Shown: piece after piece, positions 42,663 to 51,700 of the stretch
Layout: each line of letters starts with the position of its first letter
How positions within the stretch are numbered: position 1 is the stretch's first letter
Assembly (NCBI RefSeq): GCF_024734665.1
Contig: NZ_CP102931.1
Location: 2,478,001 to 2,542,000 of the forward strand
Origin: Variovorax paradoxus
GTDB taxonomy: Bacteria > Pseudomonadota > Gammaproteobacteria > Burkholderiales > Burkholderiaceae_C
Direction of reading: 5' to 3'
DNA length: 64,000 nucleotides
Translations under genes and position numbers: made by a program
Notes under the pieces: generated by a model
The model's database searches: none
What the model was told of the DNA's origin: nothing
What the model saw: the letters and a program-made list of their open reading frames with translations, nothing else

Positions 42663-43214
42663 ATGAAAAAATATCGAGGCCCTGTCGAAAAATCGATGGA
42701 CTGGTATCGACTGCTTGCCGGCGTGTTTCTTTTGTTTTTTATACCATCTGCGGCTATGGCGGGGGCGGCGAATGGTCCTTATGTTGTGTGGGTAAATCTT
42801 GATAAATCTTCCGGCAGCAAAAGAATTGACAAAATAATAAAAAATTTCGCCAATAAAAAATCAACCGATTGTGATGGGCAATGGCTGAGATGGCCTCTGT
42901 TATATATGGAAAAACGGCCCGAGCTCATCACCGATGATTTGATTGATGATGTTTTTCTAAAGAAAAGTCCAAGTCAAATGAGAAGTTTGAATTTGGCATT
43001 GAAAAATTATAAAGATGATAGGGTGATGAATTCGCCCGGACTGGATGGAGTCATCGTTTATGCGAATCAAGGAAATGCCCGGATGATGAGCCTGACAACC
43101 GGTAAAAGAAAAATCGAAACGGTGACGTTGGGGGCGGACCACTCCCTGCCGGAGGCCGCGGATATCGAGGCCGCGTTTTGTGCACTCTTGCCTCCCATCA
43201 CACGACGTCCATGA
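42663..43214 (+). CDS. Exported protein, candidate immunity partner of the upstream hydrolase
   Basis: A 183-residue protein (ATG 42663, one base after the upstream stop). An N-terminal signal sequence ('LLAGVFLLFFIPSAAMAG', cleavage near residue 34) predicts periplasmic location. The mature part contains two cysteines and 'LITDDLIDDVFLKKSPSQM' but no family I recognise. The AT-rich composition matches the upstream gene and not the rest of the window. A periplasmic partner translated right after a cell-wall hydrolase lacking a signal peptide is the usual layout of effector-immunity pairs. That role is inferred from context only. Confidence 0.65.
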   Translation: MKKYRGPVEKSMDWYRLLAGVFLLFFIPSAAMAGAANGPYVVWVNLDKSSGSKRIDKIIKNFANKKSTDCDGQWLRWPLLYMEKRPELITDDLIDDVFLKKSPSQMRSLNLALKNYKDDRVMNSPGLDGVIVYANQGNARMMSLTTGKRKIETVTLGADHSLPEAADIEAAFCALLPPITRRP

Positions 43215-43282
43215 GTCGCGAGTCGACCCCGCGTGGGACGCAGTGCGACTACACCGCTTAAGGCAACGTCCGCCCCAACGAA

Positions 43283-43308
43283 AAATGCCCCGCTCGTGCG
43301 GGGCATTT
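43283..43308. terminator. Strong bidirectional terminator between island and tctA
   Basis: AAATGCCCCGC (43283-43293) and GCGGGGCATTT (43298-43308) are perfectly complementary with a 4-base loop, preceded by AA and ending in TTT. It separates the plus-strand effector pair from the minus-strand tctA end at 43354. Confidence 0.82.
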
Positions 43309-43353
43309 CGGTCTGGATTTCCTTCTATTGGATTTCCATTGAGTCAGGTGGTC

Positions 43354-44928
43354 TCACTTACCTCCGCCCCCCATCGAGGCAGCCTCAGCAGGCGGCGTCC
43401 CCTCTGGCAGCTTCGGCAGCTCGACCACACCCTTGCGACCGCCACGGCCGCGCCAGGCCGAGTAGCCCACGCCTGCCAGCAGCAGCACGCACAGTCCGAT
43501 GAAGGTGCCGCTGATCGGCCGCGTCACGAACACCGACATGTCGCCGCGCGAGAGCAGCAGTGCGCGACGGAAGTTCTCTTCCACCATCGGCCCGAGCACG
43601 AAGCCCAGCAAGATCGGCGCGACAGAGAATTCCAGCGACATCAGCAGGGCGCCGACGATGCCGAACACCAGCACTTCCCAGATCTGGAACAGGCTGTTCT
43701 GCGTGCTGTACACGCCGGTTGCAATGAAGAACATCGCGGCCGGGAACAGGTACTTGTAGGGCACCTTCAGCAGCTTCACCCACACGCCGATCAGCGGCAC
43801 GTTCAGGATCACGAGGATCACGTTGCCGATCCAGAACGAGGCGATCAGGCCCCAGAAGATGTCCGGATGCTCGGTAATGAGTTGCGGGCCGGGCTGGATG
43901 CCCTGGATCAGCAGCGCACCCAGGATCAGCGCCATCACCGCGTCGCCCGGAATGCCCAGGCTCATCGTCGGGATGAAGTCGACCTGCGTCTTCGAGTGGG
44001 CAGAGGCCTCGGGGCCGGCCACGCCTTCGATCATGCCGGTGCCGAACTTGTTCGGCGTCTTCGACACCTTGCGCTCCAGCGCGTAGGCAATGAAGGTGGT
44101 GATGGTCGGGCCCGTGCCAGGCATTGCGCCGAACACCGTGCCGACGATGGTGCCGCGGATCATCGCGGGGAAGGCGCGCTTGAGCTCTTCCTTGCTCGGG
44201 CGCATGTCGCTGAGCTTGAGCGTGCCGGTGTCGCCGATGGTCTTCATGCGGTTCACGTTGAGCAGGAAGTCGGCCACGCCGAACAGGCCCATCGAGATCG
44301 CCACCAGTTCGAGGCCGTCGCTCAGCTCGGGCAGGCCGAACGCGAAGCGGAAGCTGCCGCTATTCACGTCGGTGCCGACCACGCCGCACAGCAGGCCGAA
44401 CAGCGTCATGGCCACGCCCTTGAGCGGCGAGCCGCGCGACATGGTGGAGCCGGCGAGCAGGCCCAGCAGCATGATCGAGAAGATCTCGGTCGGGCCGAAC
44501 TTGAACGCGATCTGCACCAGCAGGGGCGAGGCGAAGATCATCACGATGATGCCGACCGACGCCGCGAAGAACGAGGCGATCATCGTCACCCCGAGCGCGA
44601 CGCCCCCCTTGCCCTGCTTGGTCATCGGGTACCCGTCCAGACAGGTCACCGCATGCGGCGGGTGCGACGGCATGTTCATCAGGATGGCGCCGATGGCACC
44701 GCCGTACTGCGAGCCGTAGAAGATGCCGGCCAGCATCAGGATGGCCGGCACCGGATGCATCACGTAGGTGAGCGGCAGCAGGATCGAGATGGCCTGCAGT
44801 GCGCCCATGCCCGGCAGCACGCCGATCAGGTTACCCACCAGCACGCCGAAGAAGGACCACATCAGGTTCGAGCCCTGGAAGGCCACGCCGAAGCCGAACC
44901 AGAGGTCGTGGAGCGATTGACCGATCAT
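43354..44928 (-). CDS. tctA: Tripartite tricarboxylate transporter large permease TctA
   Basis: A 524-residue inner-membrane protein with about 12 membrane segments and the TctA signature sequences: 'VLVGNLIGVLPGMGALQAIS', 'AGIFYGSQYGGAIGAILMNM', 'GAMPGTGPTITTFIAYALE' and 'PTMSLGIPGDAVMALILGA'. It forms the sodium-coupled channel for citrate or other carboxylates together with TctB and a periplasmic TctC/Bug protein. It starts 4 bases after the tctB stop. No tctC is in this locus; two Bug genes lie about 20 kb away. Confidence 0.94.
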   Translation of the reverse strand: MIGQSLHDLWFGFGVAFQGSNLMWSFFGVLVGNLIGVLPGMGALQAISILLPLTYVMHPVPAILMLAGIFYGSQYGGAIGAILMNMPSHPPHAVTCLDGYPMTKQGKGGVALGVTMIASFFAASVGIIVMIFASPLLVQIAFKFGPTEIFSIMLLGLLAGSTMSRGSPLKGVAMTLFGLLCGVVGTDVNSGSFRFAFGLPELSDGLELVAISMGLFGVADFLLNVNRMKTIGDTGTLKLSDMRPSKEELKRAFPAMIRGTIVGTVFGAMPGTGPTITTFIAYALERKVSKTPNKFGTGMIEGVAGPEASAHSKTQVDFIPTMSLGIPGDAVMALILGALLIQGIQPGPQLITEHPDIFWGLIASFWIGNVILVILNVPLIGVWVKLLKVPYKYLFPAAMFFIATGVYSTQNSLFQIWEVLVFGIVGALLMSLEFSVAPILLGFVLGPMVEENFRRALLLSRGDMSVFVTRPISGTFIGLCVLLLAGVGYSAWRGRGGRKGVVELPKLPEGTPPAEAASMGGGGK

Positions 44929-44932
44929 GGTG

Positions 44933-45463
44933 TCAGCCTCCCCACTGGAACAGGGGCAGCTGCAGCTTGAGCGCCCACCAGAAGATCACCACCGCGATGA
45001 AGCACATCGCCAGCGACAGCAGCAGCGCTTCGGTCAGCGTGTTGTCGCGGTCGCCGAGCGCCGAGATGAACACGATGGCGAAGGTGGCCGGCAGCAGGCC
45101 GCCGTACTCGCCGAACAGCAGGAACGCGAGGATGCCCAGGATGATGCAGATGCCGCCGCGAATGTCGGGCATGCCGCCCGGATGGCCGTGCGACGCGGCT
45201 TCTTCGCTCGCGCCTTCAGCTTGCTTGTCGCCGCGCGCGGAGACAGCGATCAGCAGCCCCGTGAGTGCCAGCAGCGCGCCGAGCGCGACCGGGAAGAAGC
45301 CCGGTCCCATGTGCGCGAGTTCGCCAACGCGGTAGCCGATGCCGGCATAGACGGCGGCCAGTCCGATGACGATCAGCAGGGCGCCGCCGTAGTAATCTTT
45401 TTTGAATTTTGAAGCGGGCCGAAGCGCGTGCGAGGCCGGATCTTCACCGAGCTGGTGCTGCAT
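44933..45463 (-). CDS. tctB: Tripartite tricarboxylate transporter small permease TctB
   Basis: A 176-residue protein with four membrane segments, in family order: 'YYGGALLIVIGLAAVYAGIG', 'GFFPVALGALLALTGLLIAV', 'GICIILGILAFLLFGEYGGL' and 'LLLSLAMCFIAVVIFWWALK'. It is the auxiliary membrane subunit of TctA. Its ribosome site GAAGGAG (45469-45475) is buried in a 7-bp hairpin. Confidence 0.9.
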   Translation of the reverse strand: MQHQLGEDPASHALRPASKFKKDYYGGALLIVIGLAAVYAGIGYRVGELAHMGPGFFPVALGALLALTGLLIAVSARGDKQAEGASEEAASHGHPGGMPDIRGGICIILGILAFLLFGEYGGLLPATFAIVFISALGDRDNTLTEALLLSLAMCFIAVVIFWWALKLQLPLFQWGG

Positions 45464-45468
45464 TGAGT

Positions 45469-45487
45469 CTCCTTCGATTGGAAGGAG
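45469..45487 (-). promoter_or_regulatory. Hairpin covering the tctB ribosome-binding site
   Basis: CTCCTTC (45469-45475) and GAAGGAG (45481-45487) pair perfectly around a 5-base loop. On the transcript the Shine-Dalgarno GAAGGAG lies wholly in the 3' arm, 5 bases before the tctB ATG, so folding would block initiation. Confidence 0.5.
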
Positions 45488-45608
45488 CGCAGTCTAGGAA
45501 TCGAGGCTTTCAATCGCCTTTCGGAGCAGGCGCAAACGGCCCGCCGACCCTCAAAATACGTGTAATCACGTACCGGTGTATCCGGTGAAACCCTTGCAAG
45601 GAAGGGCC

Positions 45609-47225
45609 TCAGAAGGCGCGCAGCGGCAGCCTCAGGATCGCGCGCAGTCCGCCGCCGTTGGCACTCTCCGGCATGTCGGCGTTGTCGAGTTCGATCTCGC
45701 CGCCGTTGCGCCGCGCATAGCTACGCGCAATGGTCAGGCCGAGGCCCGCGCCTTGTGTTGCGACGGCAGCTACGGATGGGTCGCGATGGAAGCGCTCGAA
45801 CACGCTGTCGCGCCGCTCGGGTGCGATGCCCGGTCCGCTGTCGCACACCTCGGCCAGCGCATATGAGGCCTCGCGCCGCACGGTCACTGTGATGTTGCCG
45901 CCGCGCGGTGTGTACTTGATGGCGTTGTGCACAAGGTTGGCAAGAACCTCGTGCAGTTCGGCGGCGTTGGCTGCCACGGGCAGCACGGGTGAGTCGTCTT
46001 CATCGCCGGCTTCGTCAGTGCCGTCCGTGTCTTCGCCGTCGTCGCCCACGGTGGCAATGCGTTCGGCGGCGCTGTCGCCGCGCGCGTCGACCCAGCCCAG
46101 GTCCTGGTCGTTCTCGCGCGCCAGCGGCAGGTATTGCAGCACCACCTCGCGCGCGATGGCGTTGAGGTCGACCACCGTGGGCTCGGCAGGAGCGACTTCG
46201 TCTTCGGTGGTGGCATGGGCCAGCGCCAGCAGCTGTTCGCTGAGGCGGCGCGTTCGCGCGAGCTGCCCGACGATGGCGTGCAGCGACTCGCGCATGCGTG
46301 CCGGATCGGTCTCGCGCACCGCGTAGCCCGCCTGGATCGACAGGATGCTCAGCGGCGTGCGCAGCTGATGCGAGGCATCGGCCAGGAACTGCGATTGCTC
46401 GGCCACCATGCGCCGATGGCCCGCGATGTGGTGGTTCACCGCGTCCACCAGCGGCGCGACCTCCTGCGGCACGCCGCTGGCGTCGAGCGGCGTCAGGTCG
46501 TCGCGCGATCGCTCGCGCAGGGAGCTGCGCAGGCGCTCCAGCGGGCGCAGCGTCCACGCCACGCCGAGCCACACCAGCAGCGCCATCACCAGCACCATGC
46601 GCGTGTCGCGCAGCAGCTCCTGGCGCAGCGATTCGGCCTGGGCCTCGGTGCGCGGGCCGGTGCCCTCGGCCGCCTGGATCAGCACGCTGTAGGCCACGCC
46701 GGGGTGGACGTTGTCGTACACCGTCTGCCGCAGCGCGGCCACGCGCACCGGGTGCTGCTCGTGCACAGCGTCGTAGAACACCGGCGTGCCGTCGGGTGGT
46801 TGCTGTGCCGGGCGGGGCAGGCCGGGCACGCCCATGAGCGTGGTCTCGGGCGAGTTCACGTCGAGCGTTTTGCCCTTGGGAATGCGCTGCACGCCGACGT
46901 GCAGGTACTTGTAGCGCAGGTGCGTGGACTCGAACATCGCCTGGATCGAGAACGGCTCCTGCACGCGCACGCTGCCGTCGCTCGCCACCACGATGCCGTT
47001 GGCCAGCGCCTGCACGGGTTCGAGCAGGCTCTGGTCGTAGGCGACCACGAGCGAATCGGTCAGGGCCTTGTAGTCGTTCCAGCTGTCGAGCGCCAGCAGC
47101 GCGACGATGCCGGGCAGCAGCAGCGCGAGCAGCCGCGCGCGGATGCCGAAGCGCTGGGGCGGCAGCGCCTGTGGCTCAGTCGCTCTCGCCGGGGAGTTCG
47201 GGTTGGGCTGGGGCTGAGGATCCAT
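45609..47225 (-). CDS. tctE: TctE-like sensor histidine kinase
   Basis: A 538-residue membrane kinase. It has membrane segments at about 30-47 and 209-227 flanking a periplasmic sensor of about 160 residues. HAMP-like and HisKA regions carry H286 (LADASHQLRTPLSIL), and HATPase shows 'LANLVHNAIKYTPRGG', 'VCDSGPGIAPE' and 'GAGLGLTIARS'. An acidic, low-complexity insert ('DDGEDTDGTDEAGDEDDS') interrupts the region between HisKA and the ATPase domain. It overlaps the response-regulator gene by 50 bases. Its position upstream of tctBA supports control of carboxylate transport. Confidence 0.9.
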   Translation of the reverse strand: MDPQPQPNPNSPARATEPQALPPQRFGIRARLLALLLPGIVALLALDSWNDYKALTDSLVVAYDQSLLEPVQALANGIVVASDGSVRVQEPFSIQAMFESTHLRYKYLHVGVQRIPKGKTLDVNSPETTLMGVPGLPRPAQQPPDGTPVFYDAVHEQHPVRVAALRQTVYDNVHPGVAYSVLIQAAEGTGPRTEAQAESLRQELLRDTRMVLVMALLVWLGVAWTLRPLERLRSSLRERSRDDLTPLDASGVPQEVAPLVDAVNHHIAGHRRMVAEQSQFLADASHQLRTPLSILSIQAGYAVRETDPARMRESLHAIVGQLARTRRLSEQLLALAHATTEDEVAPAEPTVVDLNAIAREVVLQYLPLARENDQDLGWVDARGDSAAERIATVGDDGEDTDGTDEAGDEDDSPVLPVAANAAELHEVLANLVHNAIKYTPRGGNITVTVRREASYALAEVCDSGPGIAPERRDSVFERFHRDPSVAAVATQGAGLGLTIARSYARRNGGEIELDNADMPESANGGGLRAILRLPLRAF

Positions 47226-47892
47226 CGGCAATGCTCTCCAGCATGTAGCCCAGGCCGCGCACGGTGACGATGCGCACGTCGCTGTCCGCGAGCTTGCGCC
47301 GCAGCCGGTGCAGCACCACCTCGATGGCGTCGGGGCCGGCGGTGCTGTCGTTGGTGAACACCTTGGCAAAAAGCTGCGACTTGCCGACCGGTGCGCCGCT
47401 GCGCATCAGCAAGGCGGTGAGCGCGGCCTGCTCGCGCGGCGTGAGCGACAGCAGCGTGCCGCGCAGCGTGAAGGCATGGCTCTGGCTGTCGTACGAGAGC
47501 GAGGCGCACTGCAGGCGCGGGTGCTGCTTGCCGCGGCTGCGGCGCACCAGGGCCGACAGGCGCGCTTCGAGTTCGACCAGTTCGAAAGGCTTGGTGAGGA
47601 AATCGTCGGCGCCGAGGTTCAGGCCGCGCACGCGGTCTTGCAGGGCGCCTTGCGCCGTGAGGATCAGCACCGGCGTGCGGTCGTCGGCATTGCGCATGTC
47701 GGCCAGCACGCTCAGGCCGTGCTTGTCGGGCAGGCGCAGGTCGAGCACGATGGCGTCGTATTCGGTGCCGGCCATGAAGGCCTCGGCGGTGCGCGCGTCG
47801 GGCGCGTGGTCGGCCACGAAGCCGCTTTGTGTGAGCGCGCGGATCAGCCACGAGGCCATGTCCAGTTCGTCTTCCACCAGGAGGATGCGCAT
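47176..47892 (-). CDS. tctD: TctD-like OmpR-family response regulator
   Basis: A 238-residue regulator. The receiver has E8/D9 and D51 (IVLDLRLPDKHGL) and K near residue 102 (LTKPFELVEL). The winged HTH of OmpR type ends the protein ('SLTPREQAALTALLMRSGAP', 'VVLHRLRRKLADSDVRIVTV'). It overlaps tctE by 50 bases and starts the tctD-tctE-tctB-tctA run. It is expected to activate tctBA when the kinase senses tricarboxylate. Confidence 0.92.
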   Translation of the reverse strand: MRILLVEDELDMASWLIRALTQSGFVADHAPDARTAEAFMAGTEYDAIVLDLRLPDKHGLSVLADMRNADDRTPVLILTAQGALQDRVRGLNLGADDFLTKPFELVELEARLSALVRRSRGKQHPRLQCASLSYDSQSHAFTLRGTLLSLTPREQAALTALLMRSGAPVGKSQLFAKVFTNDSTAGPDAIEVVLHRLRRKLADSDVRIVTVRGLGYMLESIADGSSAPAQPELPGESD

Positions 47893-47923
47893 GGGAGGCC
47901 TGTCGACGTCTTGGTTGTTGCCG

Positions 47924-48709
47924 TTACTGCTTGATGGCGAGGTCGGGGTCTTCCGAGGCGCGGGCGCTGGCGCGTGCCGAGCGTGCGCTCAGGTCGGGCG
48001 CCAGGGCCTCGCGGCCGTCGAACACGAAGCAGTCGCCCGTGTAGTGCGCGCCGCCGACCTGCTCGAAATACTTGAGGATGCCGCCTTCGAGCTGCAGCAC
48101 GTGCTCCACGCCTTCTTCGCGCATCAGGATCGCGGCCTTCTCGCAGCGGATGCCGCCGGTGCAGAAGCTCACGACCGTCTTGCCCTTGAACTCGTCGCGG
48201 TGCGCCTTCAGGGCGGGCGGAAATTCGGTGAACTTGCCGATGCGCCAGTCGATGGCGCCTTCGAAGCTGCCGTGGTCGACTTCGAAGGCATTGCGTGTGT
48301 CGAGCAGGGCGATTTCGCGGCCCTCGTCGTCGTGGCCCTGGTCGAGCCAGCGCTTGAGCGTGGGGGCATCCACGCCGGGCGCCCGGCCCGCGGCGGGCTG
48401 GATGGCCGGGTGGTCCATGCGGATGATCTCGCGCTTGAGCTTCACCAGCATGCGGCGAAAGGGCTGCGCGGCGGACCAGCTTTCCTTGGCCTCGAGGTCG
48501 GCAAAGCGGGCGTCGGCACGCAAATGGGCCAGAAAAGCCCGTACACCGTCGGTGGTGCCGGCCAGGAACAGGTTGATGCCCTCGGGCGCCAGCAGGATGG
48601 TGCCCATGAGCCCCAGGGCCTGCGTGCGGGCGCGCAGCTCTTCACGCAGCACGGGGCTGTCGTCTATGGCCACGAACTTGTAGGCCGCGATATTCAGAAT
48701 CTCTTGCAC
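47924..48709 (-). CDS. trhO: tRNA uridine-34 5-hydroxylase TrhO (rhodanese-like)
   Basis: A 261-residue protein. The N-terminal UPF0176 part ('[20 protein letters not shown]', '[20 protein letters not shown]') precedes a rhodanese domain with C183 in '[16 protein letters not shown]', the conserved CTGGIRC loop. TrhO hydroxylates U34 of several tRNAs in an oxygen-dependent step. The start is uncertain: GTG 48709 matches the usual N-terminus, and GTG 48739 is possible; neither has a good ribosome site. It is divergent from dnaE. Confidence 0.88.
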   Translation of the reverse strand: MQEILNIAAYKFVAIDDSPVLREELRARTQALGLMGTILLAPEGINLFLAGTTDGVRAFLAHLRADARFADLEAKESWSAAQPFRRMLVKLKREIIRMDHPAIQPAAGRAPGVDAPTLKRWLDQGHDDEGREIALLDTRNAFEVDHGSFEGAIDWRIGKFTEFPPALKAHRDEFKGKTVVSFCTGGIRCEKAAILMREEGVEHVLQLEGGILKYFEQVGGAHYTGDCFVFDGREALAPDLSARSARASARASEDPDLAIKQ

Positions 48710-48770
48710 GGGGCGCGATTGTAGGGATTGCCAACCCACATCGTGGAGTGGCAGTTTCTACAATGGCCGG

Positions 48771-51700
48771 ATGTTTGTTCACCTGCGCCTGCACACCGAA
48801 TTTTCCGTCGTCGACGGCACCAATCGAATCGACGAAGTCATCAAGGCCGCCGCTGCCGACAAGCAGCCCGCGCTGGCCATCACCGACCTGAACAACCTGT
48901 TCGGGGCGGTCAAGTTCTACAAGCAGGGCCGGGGCAAGGGCGTCAAGCCCATCATCGGTGCGGAAGTCTTCGTGGAAGGGCTGGGCAAGGAGCCCGGCGT
49001 GCTCACCCGCATCGTGTTGCTGGTGCAGAACATGGAAGGTTATCTGCACCTGTCCGAGCTGCTGGCGCGGGCGTGGACGCAGAACGTGGGCCGGGGGCAG
49101 TCGCAGGCGGCCTGCAAGCTGGAATGGGTTGAGGAGCTCGCGGGCGGGCTGATCGCGCTCTCGGGCGCGCAGGCCGGGCCGCTGGGCCAGCCGTTGCTGC
49201 AGGGGCAGGGCGAGCGCGCTGCCGAGCTGGCATTGCGGCTGGCGGGGATTTTTCCGCACCGCTTCTACATCGAGCTGCAGCGCGCAGGCCGGCCCGAGGA
49301 TGAGCCGCATGTCATTGCCGCGGTGCAGCTGGCGGCCCGGCTGCATCTGCCGGTGGTTGCCACTCACCCTGTGCAGTTCGCCGCCCGCGAAGACTACGAA
49401 GCGCACGAGGCGCGCGTGTGCATTTCCGAAGGCGAAATCCTCGGCAACCCGCGCCGGGTGCGGCGGTTCACCGAAGAGCAGTATTTCAAGTCGACCGCCG
49501 AGATGCAGGCGCTGTTCGCCGACGTGCCGAGCGCGCTGGCCAATACGGTCGAGATCGCCAAGCGCTGCAACCTGACGCTGGTGCTGGGCAAGCCGCAGCT
49601 GCCCGACTTTCCGACGCCTTTCATCAGCGAAGGCGTGCGCATGCCGATCGACGACTTCTTCCGCAAGGAGTCGTTCGAGGGCCTGGAGGTGCGCCTGAAG
49701 CACCTCTACCCCGACGAGGCCAAGCGCGAGGCCGAGCGCGCGCGCTACGTGGAGCGGCTGGAGTTCGAGATCAACACGATCCTGAACATGGGGTTCCCCG
49801 GCTACTTCCTGATCGTGGGCGACTTCATCCAGTGGGCCAAGGCCAACGGCTGCCCGGTGGGACCGGGCCGGGGCTCGGGCGCGGGCTCGCTGGTGGCCTA
49901 TGCGCTGAAGATCACCGACCTCGATCCGCTCGAATACAAGCTGCTGTTCGAACGTTTCCTGAACCCCGAGCGCGTCTCGATGCCCGACTTCGACATCGAC
50001 TTCTGCCAGGGCAACCGCGACCGCGTGATCGACTACGTGAAGGACAAGTACGGCCGCAACGCCGTGAGCCAGATCGCCACCTTCGGCACCATGGCCGCGC
50101 GCGCGGCTATCCGCGACGTGGGCCGCGTGCTGGACATGAGCTACATGTTCTGCGACGGCATCAGCAAGCTGATTCCGAACAAGCCCGGCATGTCGGTCAC
50201 GCTGCAGTACCCGCCCGAGAAGAAGATCGAAGGCGACAAGAACAACTACGCCATCGAGATGGAGCCGCAACTGGCGGAGCGCATCGAGAAGGAAGAAGAA
50301 GTGCGCATGCTGGTCGAGCTCGCGCAGAAGCTCGAAGGCATGACCCGCAACATCGGCATGCACGCCGGGGGCGTGCTCATTGCGCCGGGCAAGCTCACCG
50401 ACTTCTGCCCGCTCTACCAGCAGCCCGGCAGCGAATCGGCCGTGAGCCAGTACGACAAGGACGACGTCGAAGCCATCGGCCTCGTGAAGTTCGACTTCTT
50501 GGGTCTCGCCACGCTCACCATCCTGGAGATTGCGCGCGAGTTCATCATGAAGCGCCACAAGGGCCAGGAGAACTTCGCGTTCGAGAACATTCCGCTGAAC
50601 GACGGGGCCACCTACCGGCTGTTCTCCGACGGCAAGACGGAAGCCGTGTTCCAGTTTGAATCTCGCGGCATGCAGGGCATGCTGAAAGATGCGCGGCCTA
50701 CGCGCCTGGAAGACCTGATCGCGCTGAACGCGCTGTACCGCCCAGGCCCGATGGACCTGATTCCCAGCTTCGTGGCGCGCAAGCACGGCCGCGAGACGGT
50801 GGAGTACCCGCACCCGGCCGTGGCCGAGATGCTCTCCGAGACCTACGGGATCATGGTCTACCAGGAGCAGGTGATGCAGACCGCGCAGATCCTGGGCGGC
50901 TACTCGCTCGGCGGCGCCGACCTGTTGCGCCGCGCAATGGGCAAGAAGAAGCTCGAGGAGATGGCCGAGCACCGCGAGAAATTCCGCGCGGGCGCCCTGG
51001 CGACGCACGGCATCGTCCAGGACAAGGCCGACGAAATCTTCGACTTGATGGAGAAGTTCGCGGGCTACGGCTTCAACAAGTCGCACGCGGCCGCCTACTC
51101 GCTGCTGGCGTACCACACGGGCTGGCTCAAGGTTCACTACACGGCCGAGTTCTTCTGCGCGAATATGACCGTGGAAATGGACGACACGGACAAGCTCAAG
51201 CTGCTGTTCGAAGACGCCCAGAAGAACTTCGGCATCACCTTCGAGCCGCCGGACGTGAACCGCGGCAACTACCGCTTCGAGCCGGTCACCAACAAGATCA
51301 TCCGCTACGGCCTGGGCGCCGTGAAGGGCACGGGCCAGCTCGCGGTCGAGGCTGTGGTGCGGGCGCGCGAAGAGGGCGGGCCGTTCAAGAGCCTGTTCGA
51401 CTTCTGCGTGCGCATTGACCGCCAGCGCATCAACAAGCGCACGGTCGAAGCGCTGATCAAGGCTGGTGCTTTCGACGCCATTCAGCAGAACCGCGCGTCG
51501 CTGATTGCTTCGCTTGACCGAGCCTTCGAGTTCGCGAGCGCCACCGCGGCCAATGCATCGCAGGTCGACATCTTCGGCGACGCCGAGCACGGCTCGGCCA
51601 CCGCAGAGCCCGACCTCATCGACGCCACGCCCTGGGGCGTGAAGGAGCGGCTGACGCTGGAGAAAACAGCCGTCGGCTTCTACCTGTCGGGCCACCTGTT

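Noticed and set aside
40865..43214. Prophage remnant
   Set aside because: The P5-like and amidase domains occur in phages, but no other phage gene, holin or integrase is present; an exported partner protein fits an effector-immunity pair better.
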